Shown: positions 45,005 through 57,735, counted from the first letter of the stretch. The stretch: 64,000 nucleotides of DNA from Dillenia suffruticosa (GCA_033439265.1 JAVTVX010000015.1:23737947-23801946); one strand, 5' to 3'. Program-made: numbers and translations. The notes: generated by a model not told the origin, from the sequence alone.

Positions 45005-46447
45005 CCTAGCTATTTGAGATTTAGATTGTGCGATGCAAAACATGATACTATAGTGCAGTAGATCACCATTGTTGACTTGATTGAAACATTTTGTGTGGGC
45101 TGTTCCTACTCTCATAAAGTCAAGCTCTAGTTGATGAATAAATCATATTCTTTGAAATAGTAAAATAATGTAATCACAATTGCTTACTTTTGTGAGCTTT
45201 TATCTCATTTACCAAATAAGGTGTGCTAGGAAGAGTTAAAAAAACAAGCCTGTTTCTTTTAATAGCTACAAATATCAAGCAAAGGCTTGCTGGAACTGAG
45301 ATTCAAGGGCAGAGTCAAGCATTAAAACTTCTAAAAGGCCACAGAAAATCTCAAACACATTTGTCATCTGTTCAATATTAAGATTCCAAGGGGCTGAGGT
45401 ATGACCAAAGCATGTTTTCTAGGTTGCTCGTTCTTGTGCCTTTGTTTCTTCATAAATGTTTTTGTTAGGCAAGATCACATAACTTGAGATCCACCCCAAG
45501 GTCATTTTATTAATTCTTGAAATTTTTGAGATTGTTTTTGAACTACTCAATAAATTGAAGGGTGAAACTGGAAATTATGAACAGTAGACAAGTACCAGCT
45601 GGCCATGATTTTTTTTGTCCTCCTCCTTTCAACTTCAGTTTTCTTTTTCTCTTTTGTCTTTCTCTCTCTTCAAAAATTTTCTCTCAATTGTTAAGGCTCC
45701 AATCAAGCCAATCAAGCCAATCAAGAGGAAATTGCTAGGAGGGACCATGAGGGACATCAAGGAGCTTCAACCCAAGATAATGTTGATAAGTTTGAGCAAG
45801 TTTAAGATCAAAATTTGTGGTTTCAGGTTTTGAGGAAAATTTGGAACTTTTATATAATGGTATAATTGATGAACTATTTTATAGATCATGTGATATTGAA
45901 CTACATTTTTACGGAAAATTTGGGACTTTTATGTAATGGTTTAATTGATGGACTATTTTTATAGATCTTGTGAAGTTGAACTAGGTTTTTAGGGAAAATT
46001 CGGGATACTCCTATAATGGGTCAATCGAAGGATTACTCATATTTCTTGTGTTATTGAATTGTTAGAAAATTTTCTAAGTCTAGGAAATTAATTTTGACAG
46101 GTCGTATATGAGTTCTCTTTTGGGTTGAACCTTAAAGATTTATTTCTCGAGATTATTGGTGCAAATCTAGTTACTAGGGTTTTGTTTTGAGTCTTTTGAT
46201 TTATTTTCTTAGGTGGGGAGTTGGTTTCAAATTTTGTTGGTTAAATTAAGCTTGGGGTAGTCTCACGGTTTGAGGTAAATATTTTATGTACTCTCTATAT
46301 TTTGAAATAACTTTTACAAATTTAATGCTTTTAAACTGCGATGTTAGAAAAAATGGCATGAGTTTGTGTGTTTTACTTTTTTGACTATTAAATATGGCGT
46401 AGTCACTAATTGATATTTTATGAAATAATTTGAATAAACTCTTCATT
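45005..46447. other. CACTA internal segment with no recognised gene
   Basis: Non-coding or unrecognised. A pyrimidine-rich stretch at 45615-45700 precedes three tandem, diverging units of about 80 bp (45835-46065), each with AATTTGG(A/G)AC-TTTTAT and TATAGATC(A/T)TGTGA. The 45615-45833 frame of 72 codons has no family resemblance I can see. Confidence 0.35.
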
Positions 46448-47125
46448 AATTGTTAACTGTTGATGGGACTAGTCTCACTATTTTATATGAACGTTTGAAC
46501 ACCATCTAGTGATGTGTTGCTAGGATATGAACATTTGGCCTACCTGACTGGATAAATAGTCAGGACTAGATATCCAGGTTATCAATGGTAGACAAGATGT
46601 TATTTGAGGAAATTAGCATATATGTTGGACAAGAATTTGAGATTTGGTTGATCTACACTTTGGGTGGCCAACCTTAGTGTAAATCGACCCAATTCCAATT
46701 TTGGTATTCGAATACTAATGAGTAATTTTTCTAGAGGGTTGGGTAGTAATATTATCATTGCAATTGTTTTCTCAATTAATCTTCCTGCATGTGTAGAGAT
46801 GGCACCTAGTAGGAAGTAGACAAAGAGGGTTATTGAAAAAAATCATTTTGGGTCTCTTGATGAGGATGTAGAAATTGAAGATCATGGCCCAAATGGAAAT
46901 GAAGAAGAAGTAGAGGACACTAAGGTGAACTGCCCTACCGGGGGTTTTATGAATAATGTTCAACGAGAAGGTCAGTGAGACCTCAAAGAGGGTAGCTCTC
47001 GCTGAGTACCCTGAATGAGCCTAGGCTTAAATGTTTTCTCAAATGGATCTGGCCAGTCTTCCTATGGCCTTCCACATTATGCAAAAGATATAACAACAAC
47101 AATCACAACAACAACAACTAGAGTA
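46448..47125 (+). pseudogene. CACTA-encoded protein relic, copy 2
   Basis: Counterpart of 17680-18360. After an acceptor-like TGTAG at about 46792-46796, ATGGCACCTAGTAGGAAG is followed by the same TAG stop at codon 7. It then continues as the same acidic stretch (GNEEEVEDTKVN) and, in a shifted frame, the glutamine-rich tail near 47090-47125. The shared stop shows inactivation predates the block duplication. Confidence 0.5.
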
Positions 47126-47984
47126 ACAACCACCCATACTTATTCATGTATTTTGGATTGTTTTGTTAATCTAGTTTTGACTTTTGTTGATGGATGTTTG
47201 TTCATGTTGATGGATGTCCTTTTTCTAAGGCTTTCGTGTGGATGATTAAATCTAGTTTAATGCCGGATGAGGATTTTGTTTACAGCTGAATATATTTTGG
47301 ATGATTAAATTTAGTGTTCCAAAATTTTCTTTCATTACTAGAAAAAAAAACCATCACAAAGTTCGTTGCTAAGTTTGCACTAAAATTTTGTTGCTAAGTT
47401 CATCATTAAGAATTCGACACTAAGTTCATCGCAAACTAGATAGACCACTCAAATAAGTATTTTCATCGCTAAATTTGTCGCTATATGTTTGTGGCAAAGT
47501 TTGTCGCTAATTCTTCATCACTAAGTTCATCACTATGGATTCATTGCTAAGTTTATCGCTAAGCATTCGTAGATAAGTTTGTCGTTAAAGATTCATCGCT
47601 AATTACCGATGTATCTTTTCATTGCTAAACAACAACAATTTTTGTAATGAATTAACTTGCTGCTAATTTGCAGTGAATAAAAATTATCAATGAAATTTGC
47701 ACGCAACATTTTTGTCACTAATTTGCGACGAATTCGACAACAAAATTTCTTGTCTCAATTTTGAAACAAAATTTGTATGTTTTCATTGCTAAATTTTGTG
47801 CAGAACTTTGCAATATAACATTTTCATTACAAATTTGGATGAAATGTTAATTTTTTCATCGTAATTTTGTGACGTTAATTTTGCCTCAGATTTTTCTTCA
47901 TCGCAATTTTTTTTGCCACGAATTTTGTTCATTTTTTTATCACTAATACAATGGCTAAAAAATTATTATTATTTTTTTGTAGTG

Positions 47985-48993
47985 AAGAAATATATGATTT
48001 TCTATACCAAGCTAAAATTTTTCAGTAAAACCCATTAAATTTGTTAATTAAAAATTTATCAAAAGCATATTAATAAACATTTGTTAAAATTGCATCTTAA
48101 CCGCCCGTAATAATTTCAATTGTTAATAATGACCCACGAGTCTTATGTGGTGGCTTGGCCAATCCAAACTATGGGTATAGATATAAATATCCACATCAAG
48201 AGCCCATTGTGCTGAGCCCAAACTGAGCCCAGCCCAATTGTTTGTATAAAACAGGTCTAGATCTCCTCTTTTGTTTTTTTTTTTTTTGAGATAAAACAGG
48301 TCACTAAAGTTGGTAGCATATCATATTATCAAATCTTGGTAGGATTTCATATCCATTCACCCTATAAAAATTCCTGTGGTAGAAACTAAGGTTTTACTTC
48401 AAAAATGCCTCATTCTGGTCCGACCATCAAGTCCTGTAGGTTTTCTATTGTTTGTGCATAACTCTACATTCAAAGTGAAAGCATAGTCCAAAGACCCTTA
48501 TCTTGATCATCTCACAAAAGATGAAGACCATTAACATTCAAAGGGATAAAAACACTGAAAAACCTCACCACCACTCTGCATATCAAAAAAAAAAGGAAGT
48601 ATCAATAAAGAGCTTAAAAATGTTATCAGATATATGTCAATCTCATTTAGTTTGGGAAAATCGATCTTATAAATTTCAAGAGTACCAATTTGCAAAAAAT
48701 ACATGTTTTAGAAATGACACTGTGTTGGCAACTTCACCTGCTTACTATTTCTAACATGTTGAAGAAAGAAAAAAATGAAGTTAAAAAGAAAAGAAGTGTG
48801 ACCTGGAAACAGAAGGGAGCTCATAATCTTGCTTAGGCAACTATCCTTGCTTGTTCTAAAAAAGAAAATGATAAGCAAAAGCAGCTTCTCCATCTACATC
48901 CACATCCTTGAGAGCATCTTAATGGTTATTGCTCTAAACTAAGGTCACCCCACCTAGCATTGTATCTAGCTACAAAATCCACAAAATGGAAAA

Positions 48994-49030
<37 letters not shown>

Positions 49031-49640
49031 CATATTTTAAGAGGATTCACCTCGGAATTGGTACCTCAAAATTAGGAGTGGTGTAATGCATGTACCGGCA
49101 TTACAGGTTTGGTGAATTCAGTTCATAGATGGAAGTGAAGTGAGATAGATAATCCAATATCTCATGAATTTAATTTTTGACAATAGTCCCAACACTGTGT
49201 CTGTAAACCTACTTTGACCGTATTTTCTTTTTTTTTTATATTGACCACTAGTATTCAAAAACCTGAACAATTTGATTTGAATAGGTATAAGGCTCAGTTT
49301 AGAGAATAAACTCTCCTGATGTTTATTTTTTTAATCCTAAACTCAGACTCGAAATCTTAGATAAAGGATTTTAATATTTTTCTATTAGATTCATAGGTTG
49401 TTGGTACCTTAATGGTAATTTTTCAAGCAAGTACGAGCAAAGAAGTGGGAAGAAAATCTCAAAAGGGTCAAATCAATAAAATGTGAAATCCAATCTTGCC
49501 GGACCTTTCCTTAACCCCATGAATATATCTTTTTCATGGAACTTGGAGGAGACATATTCTCCAAAACAAAATTTATTTTAATATACTTACTAAGTACGCT
49601 TAATTTACAAATTGTACAATAAATTTATTTATTTATCTTG
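47985..49640. repeat. Shared spacer, paralogous to 19205-20810
   Basis: Non-coding. (TC)n(TA)n microsatellite at 48994-49030; shorter T tract near 48278-48290. From 49240 it follows the non-copia version of the unit. Homology to block 1 stops near 49640. Confidence 0.55.
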
Positions 49641-50340
49641 AAGGCCACAAGTTGCTATCAGATTTATGCATTATCAACAGGTGTTGCTGAATGAGCGTCT
49701 TTAGCATTATTCCTAACTTTGGTATTAACTCTTTCCTCCACGAAAGCTTCTCCCATTGCCTTTTGCAGGTTCTCACAAAGATCTAATCAAAACTAGCTAG
49801 TCAACAGATTCTATACCCTCTGGACCAAGTACAAAATTGTGTACCCTATAGACCAAGTGCAAACCTATGCGCCAACATATCTTGTTCACTGGAATACATG
49901 CTTGACAATGTAATACATATGAATGGGTCGCTAGGATCCCTTTGGATCAGCAATCCTGCAAATTGCTCTCCCAATTCTAAATCTGCATGCAAATGGCATA
50001 CAAAAACAATTGCTTAACAATCTAAAATCTTCACTAACATTTGAAATTATTTCATGGATATCACAGGCTTCATGCGATCTTCATTGCCATTGATAAAGGA
50101 AATTTAAATTTTCATTTTCATTTTCTTCTTTTCTAACTTGGACTAAGGTTCTGAGTAGACCACTCTTTTTACCATATCCATAAATCTATATTATAATTAG
50201 GGTCATTTTTAAACTTCAATTTCTCAATTTTACTAAGGATTAGAAATTTCATGGTTATGTGTTCCAATTTCTCAGTTTTAAACTTCAATTAATACAACTT
50301 CACTCTTTTCTATTGGCGCATTAGAAGCTCTCATTAGGCA
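49641..50340 (-). other. Foreign segment with a possible captured exon
   Basis: Replaces the spacer seen elsewhere. On the minus strand 49663-49785 is open for about 40 codons, with motifs DLCENLQKAMGEAFVEERVN and AKDAHSATPVDNA then TAA, preceded by an acceptor-like TTTTGATTAG. It could be the last exon of a host gene carried here by a transposon. I do not recognise the protein. The rest (49790-50340) shows nothing coding. Confidence 0.35.
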
Positions 50341-50443
50341 CTTGAATAAGTAACATTAAAAAATAGATTAACCATATAAGATCTTATTCATTACTGGAGT
50401 TCCCCTCCTTTATTCACAACATCATCTTGTCATGGACAGGGCT

Positions 50444-50693
50444 CTAGTAGGCCTCACCATGCCAAAAACACAAACATTCGGTATTGCTAACGCCTATCAT
50501 ACAATGGGCATCCGAAAAGTTAGTTTTGATGACGGCCTTGCAAGCTTTCATGCATTTAGCAGCAGTACACGGTGTGGGTCTACTTGTACAGCAAATACAG
50601 CCTCTGTGGGAGTAGGCCATATAGACACAAACAAAAGCAAACCAAGCAAACCAACAATCACTCTCTTGCTCATTACAGCTCTAATTCCTCCAT
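50444..50693 (-). pseudogene. Defensin-like peptide pseudogene, type I
   Basis: Closest to the 25936-26184 gene. A 1-bp deletion right after the third codon (GGAGGAATT for GGAGGGAATT) makes the start codon read into TAA at codon 7. An in-frame ATG arising from Ile8 could restart the signal peptide, but a 2-bp insertion (GT, near 50574) in the codons just before the first cysteine shifts the frame again and ends it before any cysteine is encoded. The TATA box is also altered (CATAAATA, plus 50790-50797). The plus-strand ORF at 50432-50701 is a shadow. Confidence 0.85.
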
Positions 50694-51650
50694 TAATTTG
50701 ATAATATATTCAACTCTGTTTACTTAATGCTTCTCTTCTCCTTCTTCTCCATCTTCTTATTTTTCTTCTAAGTTTGTTTAAGAATTGGGTATTTATGGCT
50801 TTGAGTAAACAGCGTTATGCATGTTAAAAGACCCAAATGTGCATCATTCTCAACCCAAAAGAAGCAACCCTTAGCTGTCCAAAAGCACCAAAATATTTGG
50901 TTGATTTAATCTACTATTATGGTAGATTTAATTAATCATTATGATTGATTTCATCAATCATTTAATCATTACGATTGATTTTATTATCAATTATATGTTT
51001 GGTTAATTTATTTAATTTATAAGATTAATTTAATCAATCAATATATCTTTAGTAGATTTATTTAGTCAAATTTAGACATTTGACTTTATTTTGATTGATT
51101 TCCTTATCTTTTAGTCAAACATTTATATTCATTACAATTGATTTAATTAACTATTTAGTCATTATAATTGAATTGATCAACCATTATATTTTTTTGGTTA
51201 TTTAGTTAAGTTGTAAGATTGATTTAATCAATTATTATATATTTGATTGATTTATTTAGTCAAATTTAGAAAATTGACTTTATTCTAATTCATTTCCTTA
51301 TCTTTTAGTCAAATATTTATATTCTTTTTTTTTTTATCTTTTAGAGAGACGTTCATATATATAGTTTTGTATCATTCTCGAAAAACATAGGAAAGAAATC
51401 CAATCTTCACTTCTCTCTTATGTTAGCAATCTTCTCCTCTCTATTGTAAAAGACAATCATCCGGGTTCTTTTTCGAATGTTTTCTTTCATCAATTAATAC
51501 AAGATTTGTTTTTTTTGTTTTCTTTCAATACTCTTATTTCATGATATTTAAAATTCCAACAATTCATTGGCATTCAATCAAACTAATGAAAACCAGTTCA
51601 TTTAAAAAACATTAACCTCATGTTCACTATTCCAATAAATCCTATAACAA
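50694..51650 (-). promoter_or_regulatory. Promoter of the 50444 pseudogene, type I, uninterrupted
   Basis: The only type I promoter in the window that is intact from leader to distal repeats. The TATA box has one change (CATAAATA). The ATTGATTTAATCAAT array spans about 50900-51260. It also shows the empty sites of the two solo LTRs that hit other copies. Confidence 0.55.
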
Positions 51651-51661
51651 AAACACTAAGA

Positions 51662-52188
51662 GGGTGTTGGGCTGAATTTACAAGTTTCTAATAATATTTT
51701 ATGAAATATTTTAGAGTATATAATCTAATAAAATTTAATTGGTATTTTTTAAAAATAAATTTTAAATTTTAAAAATAAGATATTTAGTGATTATAAGTTA
51801 TTGAAAAAAGTACCTCCATCCTTTTTTGCACAACTTATAAGCCATTTTATTTTGACTAACAAGCGGATTAAATTATTATTAATAATATTACATCAATTCA
51901 ACTTTACCATTTCCATGACAATAATTAACTATGCATATGATATTAATGATATTTTTTAATTATTTTATCAATAAAAAGATTTTTTTTAGGAAATTATTGT
52001 TACCAAACCAAATAATAACTTATAGACTTACAAAATATTTTGTAAACTCTTTGATATTATTTTGTCCAAATACTTTAAAATTTATTTGAAAATAAAATTT
52101 AAACACTTTCAAACTCCAGAAATATGTAATAAGGTTTAACAGGTTACAAATAATTTTGAAATAAATTTTGCCAAACATGGCCTGAAAC
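51662..52188. mobile_element. MITE-like element, copy 5
   Basis: Begins GGGTGTTGGGCTGAATT and ends TTTTGCCAAACATGGCC. Homologous to the other copies. Confidence 0.5.
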
Positions 52189-53088
52189 AAAAACTTTTGA
52201 TATAAATATATATAAATAATATGATTTTCTATACCAAGCTAAAATTTTTCAATAAAACCCATTAAATTTGTTAATTAAAAATTTATCGAAAACATTTCAA
52301 TAAACACTTATTAAAATTGCATCTTATCTATCCGTAATAATTTCAATTGTTAATACTCACCCACGAGTCTTAAGTGGTGGCTCAGCCAATCCAAACCATG
52401 GGTATAGGTGTAGATATCTGCATCTAGTGCCCATTGTGTTGAGCCCAATCTATGTTCAGCCCAACTGTCTATGTAAAACAGGTCACTAAAGTTGGTTGCA
52501 CATCATACTGTCAAATCATGGAAGGGTTACATGTCCATTCACCCCTTAAAATTCCTGTGGTAGAAACCGAGGGCTTTCTTCACAATCGCCTCATTTTAGT
52601 TCATCCATCTACCCCTCTAGGTTTTCTTTTGTTTGCGCATAACTCTACATTCAAAGCAAAAGCCTAGTTCAAAGACCCTTCTCTTGATCATTTCACAAGA
52701 GGGTGAAGACCCTTATCATTCTGAGGGATAAAAACACCAGAAAACCCTGCCACCTTTTTGCTTATCCAAAAATAAAAACAAAAAAAAAAAGTATCAACAA
52801 AGGACTTAAAAATGTTATCAGATATGTATCAAGCTTATTTAGTTTGGGAAAATCGATCTTCTATACATTTCAAGAGTGCCAATTTGGGAAGGATACATGT
52901 TTTAGACACAACACCGTGTACAAGCTGGCAACTCCGCCTACTTGCTGTTTCTAACTTGTTGATGACAAAAAAAAATGAAGTAAAACAAAAGAAATGTGAC
53001 CTACAAAAAGATAGGAGCTCATTATCTTGTTTAAGCAACTATCCCTATTCACTCTGAAAAATAAAATGATAAGCAGAAGCAGCTTCTC
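52189..53088. repeat. Shared spacer, empty-site version
   Basis: Equivalent to 1232-1953 plus 4642-5030, without the solo LTR (site at about 52662-52672). It breaks near 53090-53100 into the copia B fragment. Two overlapping frames (52452-52667, 52703-53057) are not conserved in other copies. Confidence 0.6.
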
Positions 53089-53109
53089 AATCTACATCCA
53101 TGTCTTGTA

Positions 53110-55400
53110 CAAACTTGTACATACATGAGATTTCCAACAACATGAGTATATAGGATATTAGTCATATATTTTCTTTCTAAATCTGTTTTAGGGCATTGGT
53201 CCAAATTGAATATATTTTCATTGACAATCGGAGCTATAATTGGTGAACAGTTCTCCACCCTATATCTCTTAAATATTTGTTGATATAGGTCTCTTAAGAT
53301 TGTCCTAGAATCTTATGGGATCTATCTTGATATATCTTTATATCGATAACATAAGATGCATCATCTAAATCCTTCATCTTAAATTTTTTAAAGAGAAACT
53401 GTTTCACCTCATACAACATCCCCATTTCGTTGGTGGCAAGTAGTATGTCATCCACATATAGAACAAAAAAACAAAATCTACTCCTACTGACCTTGAGGCA
53501 TATGCAAGATTCATAATATTTTTTTTAAAACCTAATGAAATGATTACATTGTGAAATTTCAAATACCATTGGTGAGAGACTTGTTTCATTTCATATATGG
53601 ATTTTTTAATCTTGCATACCAAATGCTCACTACCAGTAGAGGAAAATCTTTCATGTTGACATATGCAAACCTTTTCCCCAAATTCCCCATTAAAGAAAGC
53701 TGTTTTCATATCCATTTGTTACAATTATAGGTTGAAATATGCAATAAGTGTCAAAATGATGCAGATGGAATTTTTCTTAAACGCTGGAGAAAATTTCTCT
53801 AGGTAGTCGATTCCTTTCCTTTGCGTGACAACGAGTCTAGTCTTGTATTTCTCGATATTGTCCAATGAGTCTGTCTTAGTTTTGAAGATCTATTTATATT
53901 CGATGGGTTTTACCTCATTTGGCAACTCTACAAGATTCCAGATTCTGTTGCTCCTTAAGGTGCTCATCTCATCTTTCATGACGTTCAGCCATAAGTTCAA
54001 GTCCTTAGAACTCATGACTTGTGAAAATGTTTTTGGGTCCTCTACGGCTCTGACATTATCGTCAAACTCTTGAAGGTATACCATATTGTCATTAGGTATA
54101 GCTAACTTTCTTTCTCGAGTAGATCTTTTTAATGTAGGTTCAACATTCTCCGTAGGAGAAGATTGATTAACTTGATCTTGTTTAGTTATTTGTGGAATTT
54201 TTTGGTTGCCTTTGTTTACCTTCCACAATATTCGCAACAATGCCTCATCCTCATGGTGAAGGATGTATAGATATATATATCGTAAATAGTCATCTATAAA
54301 TAAGATAAAATGACTATGACCATACGAATTTGTACCTGAAGTACAAATGTTCGTATGTATAATCTCAAGCAATTTTTAGCTTTTCCTGATACATTTTTTA
54401 GTCATGTTGGTATGATTTTCCTTAATACAGTCCACACAAGTTTCAAAATCACTAAATTTTAGGGTATCAAGCATCCCATCTTTTATCAATTTTTCTATTC
54501 TCTTTATAGAAACGTGTCATAATCTTTGGTGCCATAATATGGAAGAATTTTCTTCAATAGCATTTCTTGTAACCCATGTATGTATTATATTCATGCAAGT
54601 ATTATCTTGTAAAGTAATAGTATATAATCTATCTAATAATGAACCATAACTGATATTTGAACCATAAAATAGCGTCATTTTATTACTAAATTAGAAAGAA
54701 TAATTGAATTATACAAGTTTTGAAATGGAAATTAATTTCTTAGAAAACTTAGGAATATAAAATACTCTCTTCAATTTCAAGACATGCCCGCTTGCCAATA
54801 TGAGCTTGGAATCTCCAGTGGTGTTTACTCATGAGCTTATCTTATTACCCGAATAGATGAATTGTTCACGATTCACTAATTAATTTAGTTTTTGCAAACT
54901 TTGCAACACATTCATAATATGGATAATACAACCAGAGTCAATCCGCCATGTGTCAAGACAAATCTCAGTCATACAAAATTTATAACAAACTAATGAGATA
55001 TTTATGCATTTATTCTCAAGCCACCACTTGTATTTGGCACAATCAAGTTTCATGTGTTCTTTCTTTTTACAGAAAAAATACTTTGACTCTTTCTTTATGT
55101 CCGCTTTTAATTTTGTACCCTTTTGGTTTGGTTTGGACTTGGCCTTCTTCTTTCCTTGTACTGCCACATATATACTAGTAGAACTTTGCTTCATCTCCAT
55201 CCAAACCTTCCTTCCTCCTGCACACACATGGCCACATGGCCATCAATTTATCAATAGACCATTTCTCCTTACGTATGTTGTAAGAGATCTTAAAAGGATC
55301 GTAGGAATGAGAAAGAGAGTTCACAATAAAGTGCATGAGGAAGGACTTGGACATCTCAACCTCCAGATTCTTTAGTTGAGCTATAATGTCTCGCATTCAT
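53110..55400 (-). pseudogene. Copia gag-pol pseudogene (copy B)
   Basis: From right to left. 55175-55396 is gag (MRDIIAQLKNLEVEMSKSFL, FKISYNIRKEKWSI). 54880-55227 has the degenerate zinc knuckle (CKKKEHMKLDC, second Cys lost) and the protease motif WRIDSGCIIHI (usual DSGA altered). 53890-54372 carries the integrase start IIHTNIC (catalytic Asp replaced by Asn) fused by deletion to the pre-RT linker. 53404-53715 is RT (MDMKTAFFNGE, KKSIYEMKQ). The YVDD box is disrupted by a frameshift near 53465. A TAA precedes Gln-MDMKTAF, shared with copies A and C. Confidence 0.82.
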
Positions 55401-55779
55401 GTGATATGCTTGCACACAGTAGACAGTAATAAAGCTCATGGAAGAGAATTGCATAATGAAGGTATTGGTCAAAAATTTCTTTGATACCGTAAATTGCTCA
55501 TTTATAGCCTTAAGAAGTACAGGGATATTGGTATGTTAGTTGACTAAGCCACGGATACCAACTGAAAATTTGCTCTTTTTGAATATGGTATTTAAGCAAT
55601 TAGTTTGTTCTCATTTTTCATAAAAAGTCTATTCGTCTATAGAGCTGGTATTGGTTACCGAAAGTGGCTCGTCCTTCCGAAACAGGTCAAATAGAGAAGT
55701 ACCACTTCCCTCAATTTCTTATAATTCTCTCTATTCAAATCAGGAAAATTGAATTTCAAATCTATGGTTTGGAATACTA

Positions 55780-57228
55780 CAAAATAAATAAATATACTTA
55801 CTAACTATATGCGAAGCATTTAATATATGTCTATCAATGAAAACACATGAAAATAAATTTATGACATAAAAATTGTCTGTGGGTTGATTTCTAATTCTAT
55901 TAGATTTATTTGAACTTATGATAAATTTATCAAAAATAACTCATTTTCCAATACCTGTGGACTAATTGGAATAGTTAGTCTTTCCTTGATTACTTCATTT
56001 TTCTCTACTTAGCCCTATAAGACAACTTTTATGGTGCACTAGGTAAGTTCCCAGTAGATGGTGGGTTACATGAAACTGCTTAAGAATTAGCCAGTCTTAG
56101 ATTTAACCTTGTCCTTTTCATAGAACTAGTCTAAACATGCACTAGATCAACCATACTTATAGTATTACATAGAAAAAGGATTGCAACTAAGTAAACTACT
56201 ATTGAACATGACCATTTCGATATCTTATATCTAATTTTATTATTTTCATGTAACAAAAATTTCTATGGGATAAAATTCATTATATAAAAATAAATTTCAT
56301 GACAAATTTATTTATTTTTAATGTGATTATATTTTTATATATAATTTCCTACTTAATTGTGGCTATGTTGTTAACTCTAATTAATTTTAAAATTTATATT
56401 GATTAGAAGGATAATAATATTAATTAACTTTTACCATGCCAATTGGCATAAAATTTTAATGAAAATACAATTAAATTATTTAATATATTTTATTAATTTT
56501 GTATCTCCTCTTATGTACAAAATATACTCAAAATTAATTTTATACACGATTTTCTAAAATTTTGGCTTAGAAAATATTTTAAAAATTTTGAAAATTTTTT
56601 CAAGTTTTTTGGTACGAAAAATATTTTAATAATTTTGTATCTCCCTTTTATACAAAATTATTTCAAAATTAATTTATACATAATTTTTAAATATCATGCT
56701 CGAATATATATTTATTTATTTATTTAATCCAAAAGTCTAATATGAAACATTTTAAAGTTTATTAGGCTTTTTAAAAAATATTGTAGGGATTTGATTGCAA
56801 TAGTTAATAAAAAATTGGAAATCATGCGGTTATTGAAAGTTTTAGGACAAAAAATTACATATCAAAATGCATTCAATTAAAAGATATTAATTGTTCAATC
56901 ACAAGACATTCAAAATACAATCATAACTCATAGGGTTTTAATTGTTTACACATGTCAGCTATCTTAACACATTGAATGTCTAAAGATACCCGAAGGATCT
57001 CTGATGACTGGAGCTCTGTCAAAAAATATATGAATGTTCCAAAATTATTTTTGAAAATATGATTTTGATCATAATGATACAAGAATTTCAATTTTGGGCT
57101 CAATTTTTCAAAAAAAAAAAAAGATTTTTTTTGGCCAAATATTTAAAAATCTGAAAACCCTAATTTTTGAAAATTTTGAAATTTGCCAAAATCTTGAAAA
57201 AAGAGGACAAAATTACTCTACTTCCAAA
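55780..57228. other. Probable copia B leader, no gene seen
   Basis: AT-rich, non-coding stretch between gag and the LTR fragment. I did not find the tRNA-Met primer-binding site usual for copia at the LTR edge, so the exact boundary is uncertain and part of this may be a separate insertion. Confidence 0.35.
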
Positions 57229-57735
57229 TGAAATATTATATTGCACATCAAATGCAATAATAGTTGAACACAAAGAAAAATAACCCGAAAAAAGGAGATC
57301 GAATTTACTTTCGGCCATTCGTGATTCTGATGAGCTCCGACGATTATGATAGCACCAAAATGATCCTTGAGGACATGCACAAGCTTTCTAATCCCTCATT
57401 TTCACTCAATAGATGGTGTGGAGTTTAGAAATTTGGACTTGGAAACCCAATTTACTAGGAGAGGATTTATATAGTCTGTCAACTATCAAAAAGCCATTAA
57501 AACTTTAAAATTGTCATCCTAAATTATGCTGGATGTTATGAGAATTCAATTAAATATTCAAAACAGAAAAACATGACTAATTGTGTCGAGATTTGAATGA
57601 GATACCAAAATCCGGCCAAATGCATCCAAATTCAAAATTTTTCCATTCTTTATCACATTTATTCCTTTTTTGGATATATTTTCCATTAATTTCATTTTGA
57701 ATACATTAACTCATAGGATTTGAATTTTTTTTTAA
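57229..57735 (-). repeat. Partial copia LTR (copy B)
   Basis: Aligns with 60730-61240 of LTR C. It contains the minus-strand TATATAA box (plus 57467-57473) and stops at 57735, missing the upstream part of U3. Confidence 0.6.

Larger units (their letters stand above)
40578..47984. mobile_element. CACTA transposon, larger copy with nested insertion (7.4 kb)
   Basis: Left end TACTACAAAAAAGTGG (degenerate CACTA), right end TTTTTTTGTAGTG. Flanks and site are the same as 16618-19204. Subterminal repeat zones lie at 40580-41110 and 47330-47980. Relative to the shorter copy it has an extra 41455-46447, which includes a nested CACTA element (41591-45001) and about 1.6 kb of other sequence. The extra segment is bounded by TTG on both sides, so either this is the fuller form and the shorter copy arose by deletion between TTG repeats, or it is a separate insertion. 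Confidence 0.75.
53089..57735 (-). mobile_element. Ty1/copia retrotransposon B, 3'-truncated
   Basis: A minus-strand copia element retaining the 5' LTR (partial, 57229-57735), a long leader (55780-57228), gag, a protease fragment, a reduced integrase region and reverse transcriptase. The RNase H end and 3' LTR are missing; the break is near 53100 in the RT connection region. Integrase sequence is largely deleted, because at about 54215-54220 the HHEDEALLRI segment runs straight into the linker before RT. Confidence 0.8.
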
